Notes under the pieces: generated by a model
What the model was told of the DNA's origin: nothing
The model's database searches: none
Seen by the model: only the letters and a program-made list of their open reading frames with translations
Made by a program: the position numbers and the translations under genes
In this document: positions 60,755 through 64,000 of the stretch, piece after piece
How positions within the stretch are numbered: position 1 is the first letter of the stretch
Layout: every line of letters starts with the position of its first letter
DNA from: Aureispira sp. CCB-E
GTDB lineage: Bacteria; Bacteroidota; Bacteroidia; Chitinophagales; Saprospiraceae
NCBI RefSeq assembly: GCF_031326345.1
Contig: NZ_CP133671.1
Span: 3,162,001-3,226,000 of the forward strand
DNA: 64,000 nt
Reading direction: 5' to 3'

Positions 60755-61240
60755 ATGGCATTTGATAAGCATCAAGCATACGAACAAGCTATTAATGAGA
60801 TTAATGCTATCTTGGAAGGGGAGACGAATATGATTTTGAAAATGGCAACGATTAATTGCGTTTTGAAACAGCATTTGCCTTATTATTATTGGGTTGGTTT
60901 TTATTGTGTGAACAAGGGACAATTAATAGTGGGACCTTATCAAGGAACCTTAGGGTGCTTGCACATTCCTTTTTCTAAGGGCATTTGTGGTCGTGCTGCT
61001 CGAATGGAGGCGACCCAGTTGGTTGAAAATGTGCATGAAGACCCCTCGCATATTGCTTGTGATAGTCGCACAAACTCAGAAATAGTATTGCCTGTTTGGG
61101 ACAACGAAGGTCAGTTGATTGCTGTCTTTGATGTAGATAGTACGACTTTGGCTTCTTTTGATGCTGTCGATCAGTCTTATTTAGAGCCCTTGTTGGAATT
61201 ACATTTTAAGGAAAATGAGTTAATCAAATCATACCAATAG
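60755..61240 (+). CDS. msrC: Free methionine-(R)-sulfoxide reductase (GAF domain)
   Basis: 161 residues, single GAF domain. The three family cysteines are present: C68 ('LGCLHIPF'), C78 ('GICGRAA') and C102 ('HIACDSRTNSEIVLP'), in the spacing of fRMsr. It reduces free methionine-R-sulfoxide with thioredoxin. Strong match over the full length. Confidence 0.9.
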   Translation: MAFDKHQAYEQAINEINAILEGETNMILKMATINCVLKQHLPYYYWVGFYCVNKGQLIVGPYQGTLGCLHIPFSKGICGRAARMEATQLVENVHEDPSHIACDSRTNSEIVLPVWDNEGQLIAVFDVDSTTLASFDAVDQSYLEPLLELHFKENELIKSYQ

Positions 61241-61241
61241 C

Positions 61242-61317
61242 GTTACAATAGTTCGTTGAAACTAACATAAAGGAGTGGCTTACGAGCATAGCGAATGAAT
61301 CAACGAACTATTGTAAT
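61242..61317. terminator. Inverted repeat between convergent genes
   Basis: TTACAATAGTTCGTTGA (61243-61259) and its complement TCAACGAACTATTGTAA (61300-61316), 40 bases apart. Lies between convergent msrC and the acetyltransferase gene. Probably a bidirectional terminator or a small repeated intergenic element. Confidence 0.45.
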
Positions 61318-61318
61318 A

Positions 61319-61918
61319 TTAAGAAGGCTCTCGATTTTCTAAGGGACCAACAACCCGACAGGGATTACCAACGGCTAAGACGCCTGAAGGTATATCGGAT
61401 GCGACAACTGAACCAGCTCCAATGGTGGTGTTGTCTCCAATGGTAACCCCAGGTAAAATAATGCTATTGCCACCAATCCATGTGTTGTGCCCAATTTTAA
61501 CAGGACTAGAGTAGGTTTTGTAACGCGTTTTATTTGGGTGCGATGGGTCGGTGTAGACCCGTTCAGAGGCTTGTAATGGATGTGAAGCGGTGTATATTTG
61601 AACAGAGGGACCAATAAGGCTATTATTACCAATCGTAATTGTATGATTATCTATGAACGTACAATTGCCATGAATAAATGTATTGTGTCCTATAAAAATA
61701 AGCTCTCCATAATCGCAAAAAAATGGCGTTTCTAACCAGACGTGCTCCCCAACACTTCCTAATAGCTGCTCTAATAAATGTTGTCTTTGTGAAGTATCAC
61801 GGCTATCTATATGGTTTAATCTTCTCAGAAGACTTCGTGCGTTATGATATAGGTCTAATAATTCGGTATCTCTAGAATCATAGGCAAGTCCAGCAAGCAT
61901 TTTTTGTTTTTCTGTCAT
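61319..61918 (-). CDS. Maltose O-acetyltransferase-like left-handed beta-helix protein
   Basis: 199 residues. N-terminal Mac domain ('EKQKMLAGLAYDSRDTELLDLYHNARSLL', 1-60), then hexapeptide repeats ('IGHNTFIHGNCTFIDNHTITIGNNSLIGPSVQI', 'IGHNTWIGGNSIILPGVTIGDNTTIGAGSVV'). The acetyl-CoA:sugar O-acetyltransferase His is in 'SHPLQASER'. Sugar acceptor unknown. Single-gene transcript. Confidence 0.9.
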   Translation of the reverse strand: MTEKQKMLAGLAYDSRDTELLDLYHNARSLLRRLNHIDSRDTSQRQHLLEQLLGSVGEHVWLETPFFCDYGELIFIGHNTFIHGNCTFIDNHTITIGNNSLIGPSVQIYTASHPLQASERVYTDPSHPNKTRYKTYSSPVKIGHNTWIGGNSIILPGVTIGDNTTIGAGSVVASDIPSGVLAVGNPCRVVGPLENREPS

Positions 61919-62173
61919 TGTAGGAATATGGTCTTATTATTAGGTAATAGCTCATTAGGCTAGATTAGCTTGCAATGGGCTATTGAGTGAAAGATTTAGG
62001 AATTCCCGAAGTTATAAAAAAGGTCGTAATAAGAAGAAGAGATAACAAGGTTTGTTGTAGAATTGAATATTGTAGTAGTAAAAACATAGTTTTAGGAGAA
62101 TATTTTTATTTTTAGCAATAGAGTTGTTTTGAATAATTTTAATACAAGAACAGGTTTTTAATTCTAACAAAAT

Positions 62174-63616
62174 ATGCAACAGCTACAGAATTATATTAAC
62201 GGTGCTTTAGTCGCCCCGCAATCCAATCAGTATATAGATAATTATGAGCCTGCAACTGGCAAGGTTTATTCTTTGATTCCAGATTCGGGAGAGGAAGATG
62301 TAAATGCGGCAGTGGCTGCCGCAGAAGCCGCTTTTCCTAGTTGGTCAATGACTCCCATTGGAGAGCGTTCTAAGATTTTAATGCGTATTGCTGCTCTAAT
62401 AGAGGAAAACTTGGAACGGTTGGCATTGGCGGAATCTATTGATAATGGAAAACCAGTTTGGTTAGCAAAAATGGTTGACATCCCACGAGCTGCTAGTAAT
62501 TTTCATTTTTATGCCACAGCCATCCATCACTATGCTACAGGAGCGCATGCTATGACCAATCAAGCGATTAACTATACTTTACGTGATGCTATTGGTGTTG
62601 TAGGGTGTATCTCTCCTTGGAATTTGCCACTTTATCTGTTTAGTTGGAAAATTGCACCAGCTTTGGCGGCAGGAAACTGTGTGGTAGCAAAACCATCAGA
62701 AGTAACTCCTATGACGGCGTACTTGCTGTCTGAGTTGTGTATAGAAGCTGGATTGCCTAAAGGAGTTTTGAATATTGTACATGGATTGGGGCATTCGGCA
62801 GGAAATGCTATTGTTGCACATGACAATGTAAAAGCAATTTCTTTTACAGGTGGAACACAAACAGGCGCACATATCGCAAAGATTGCCGCGCCTAAATTCA
62901 AGAAGCTGTCTTTAGAATTAGGAGGTAAAAATCCTAATATTATTTTCGCAGATTGTGACTATGATAAAATGTTGACAACCACTATGCGTTCTTCTTTTGC
63001 CAACCAAGGACAAATTTGTTTGTGTGGTTCTCGAATTTTTGTAGAACGACCTATTTATGAGCGGTTTAAGCGGGATTTTGTGGCGCGTGTAAAACAACTC
63101 AATGTAGGTGATCCTAATAAAAAAGATAGCAAAATGGGAGCCGTAGTCTCTAAGGCGCATCAAGAAAAAGTACTATCGTATATTCAATTAGCAAAAGAAG
63201 AAGGAGGTGTTGTTTTGGCAGGAGGGGAGGCTTTGGAAATAGAAGGTCGTTGCAAAGGTGGGTATTTTATTGCACCAACAGTGATTGAGGGCTTGGAGTA
63301 CAATTGTAGAACGAATCAGGAAGAAATATTTGGTCCTGTGGTCACTATTATGCCTTTTGATACGGAAGAAGAAGTTTTGAAATATGCCAACAGCGTACAA
63401 TATGGCTTGGCTTCTACCTTGTGGACTACTAATGTCAGTCGTGCTACTAAAATGGCACAGCAAATTCATGCAGGAATTGTGTGGGTGAACTGTTGGCTGT
63501 TGAGAGATTTGAGAACACCTTTTGGTGGGGTCAAAGCTTCTGGAGTAGGTCGAGAAGGTGGTTTTCATGCCTTGGATTTCTTTACAGAACCTAAAAATGT
63601 TTGTATCGAATATTAA
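62174..63616 (+). CDS. Aldehyde dehydrogenase, 2-aminomuconic-semialdehyde-dehydrogenase type
   Basis: 480 residues, normal ALDH length. NAD site 'FTGGTQTGAHIA', general base Glu in 'LELGGKNP' (about 253) and catalytic Cys in 'NQGQICLCGSR' (about 287). End 'GGVKASGVGREGG' matches the hydroxymuconic/aminomuconic semialdehyde dehydrogenase branch. The next gene, a 2-aminomuconate-deaminase-like RidA protein, supports the kynurenine/tryptophan breakdown assignment. Confidence 0.9.
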   Translation: MQQLQNYINGALVAPQSNQYIDNYEPATGKVYSLIPDSGEEDVNAAVAAAEAAFPSWSMTPIGERSKILMRIAALIEENLERLALAESIDNGKPVWLAKMVDIPRAASNFHFYATAIHHYATGAHAMTNQAINYTLRDAIGVVGCISPWNLPLYLFSWKIAPALAAGNCVVAKPSEVTPMTAYLLSELCIEAGLPKGVLNIVHGLGHSAGNAIVAHDNVKAISFTGGTQTGAHIAKIAAPKFKKLSLELGGKNPNIIFADCDYDKMLTTTMRSSFANQGQICLCGSRIFVERPIYERFKRDFVARVKQLNVGDPNKKDSKMGAVVSKAHQEKVLSYIQLAKEEGGVVLAGGEALEIEGRCKGGYFIAPTVIEGLEYNCRTNQEEIFGPVVTIMPFDTEEEVLKYANSVQYGLASTLWTTNVSRATKMAQQIHAGIVWVNCWLLRDLRTPFGGVKASGVGREGGFHALDFFTEPKNVCIEY

Positions 63617-63799
63617 CTTTTAGACAAATGGAAATGATCTTGGAGATATTCTGTGTATTTAGGTTATGAAATTTGCACAGATATTTGGCTGCTCAATACT
63701 ATTTGGAAAGCCAATACATTTCATTTTTATAGTCCTCTGTTATGTGACCAAGGTCTTTGTTGGGAAACGAAAAATTAAAACAATCAAAATAAAAAAAAT

Positions 63800-64000
63800 A
63801 TGATTCCAAAAGAAGAATTGTTATACTCAGATAGAGCACCCAAAGCAGTGGGCGCTTATCCTCATGCCCGTAAAGTAGGCAACCTTTTATTTTTATCAGG
63901 CGTAGGTCCTCGAAAACTGGGTTCTACAGCAATTCCAGGTGTAGAGCTGGATGATGAGGGTAATATTGTTTCTTATGATATTGAAACTCAATGTCGAGCA
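63800..64000 (+). CDS. RidA-family 2-aminomuconate deaminase-like (3' end outside window)
   Basis: 67 codons visible from ATG 63800. 'PKAVGAYPHARKVGNLLFLSGVGPR' is the RidA-family start. The adjoining aldehyde dehydrogenase suggests the 2-aminomuconate deaminase branch of kynurenine degradation rather than a general enamine deaminase. Cut by the window end. Confidence 0.85.
   Translation, partial: MIPKEELLYSDRAPKAVGAYPHARKVGNLLFLSGVGPRKLGSTAIPGVELDDEGNIVSYDIETQCRA

Noticed and set aside
1-64000. CRISPR arrays or rRNA genes
   Set aside because: No regularly spaced identical repeats with unique spacers and no rRNA-like stretches were seen. The 10-11 bp arrays are too short and lack spacers.

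Overview
The window reads as Bacteroidota DNA: low GC, coding starts mostly without Shine-Dalgarno sequences, a TonB C-terminal/MORN lipoprotein-type repertoire, core-binding tyrosine recombinases of the Bacteroidota type, and a kynurenine-pathway gene pair at the right end. A marine Saprospiria-like host would fit, but this is inference; no rRNA or marker gene is present.

The layout is two integrated elements in tandem at the 3' end of a tRNA-Leu(GAG) gene (58960-59044, minus strand), followed by ordinary chromosome (59.1-64 kb: Crp/Fnr regulator, NAD(P)-binding protein, free methionine-R-sulfoxide reductase, maltose acetyltransferase-like protein, 2-aminomuconic semialdehyde dehydrogenase-like enzyme, RidA/2-aminomuconate deaminase start). 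A 22-bp copy of the tRNA end recurs at 11760-11781. Each copy lies beside a 387-residue tyrosine recombinase (10388-11551 and 57577-58740). Element B therefore spans about 11.78-58.97 kb. Element A lies to the left of 11.78 kb and its far end is not in the window.

Element A part (1-11.8 kb) holds a three-gene HATPase/STAS/membrane unit, a run of genes each bracketed by short inverted repeats that resembles integron cassettes, two near-identical 670-bp copies of a small membrane-protein gene, and an IS4-family insertion that splits a secreted-protein gene.

Element B has a phage-like plan. A Cro/CI-like regulator (51.2 kb, plus strand) faces a leftward operon with HTH regulators, a replication-protein-like gene, an HExxH/LPD1-like protein and a large morphogenesis block (27.2-37.8 kb). 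That block has an FtsK/HerA-like ATPase, a candidate capsid protein, three peptidoglycan-active proteins (amidase, GH108-like, GH19) and about fourteen small one- or two-pass membrane proteins. No tail, terminase or portal genes are visible. This is what a tailless, internal-membrane icosahedral virus (PM2/FLiP/PRD1-like in plan) would look like, but the capsid assignment is inference.

Cargo sits at three places in element B. (i) At the left end beyond the GH19 gene: McrBC, a full type I restriction system with an HrgA-like protein, a SUKH-like protein, a MORN/TonB protein and a WG-repeat lipoprotein. (ii) Between the structural and replication blocks: an overlapping four-gene operon AlkB-like dioxygenase / methyltransferase-Hsp70 fusion / compact SF1 helicase / 565-aa protein. 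(iii) At the right end: an overlapping five-gene operon radical SAM / P-loop kinase / HAD / LRR-Roc-COR-AlbA_2 / uracil-phosphoribosyltransferase-like. The last two operons are the best candidates for undescribed systems: both are compact, translationally coupled, and carried as passengers on a mobile element that also carries two known restriction systems.
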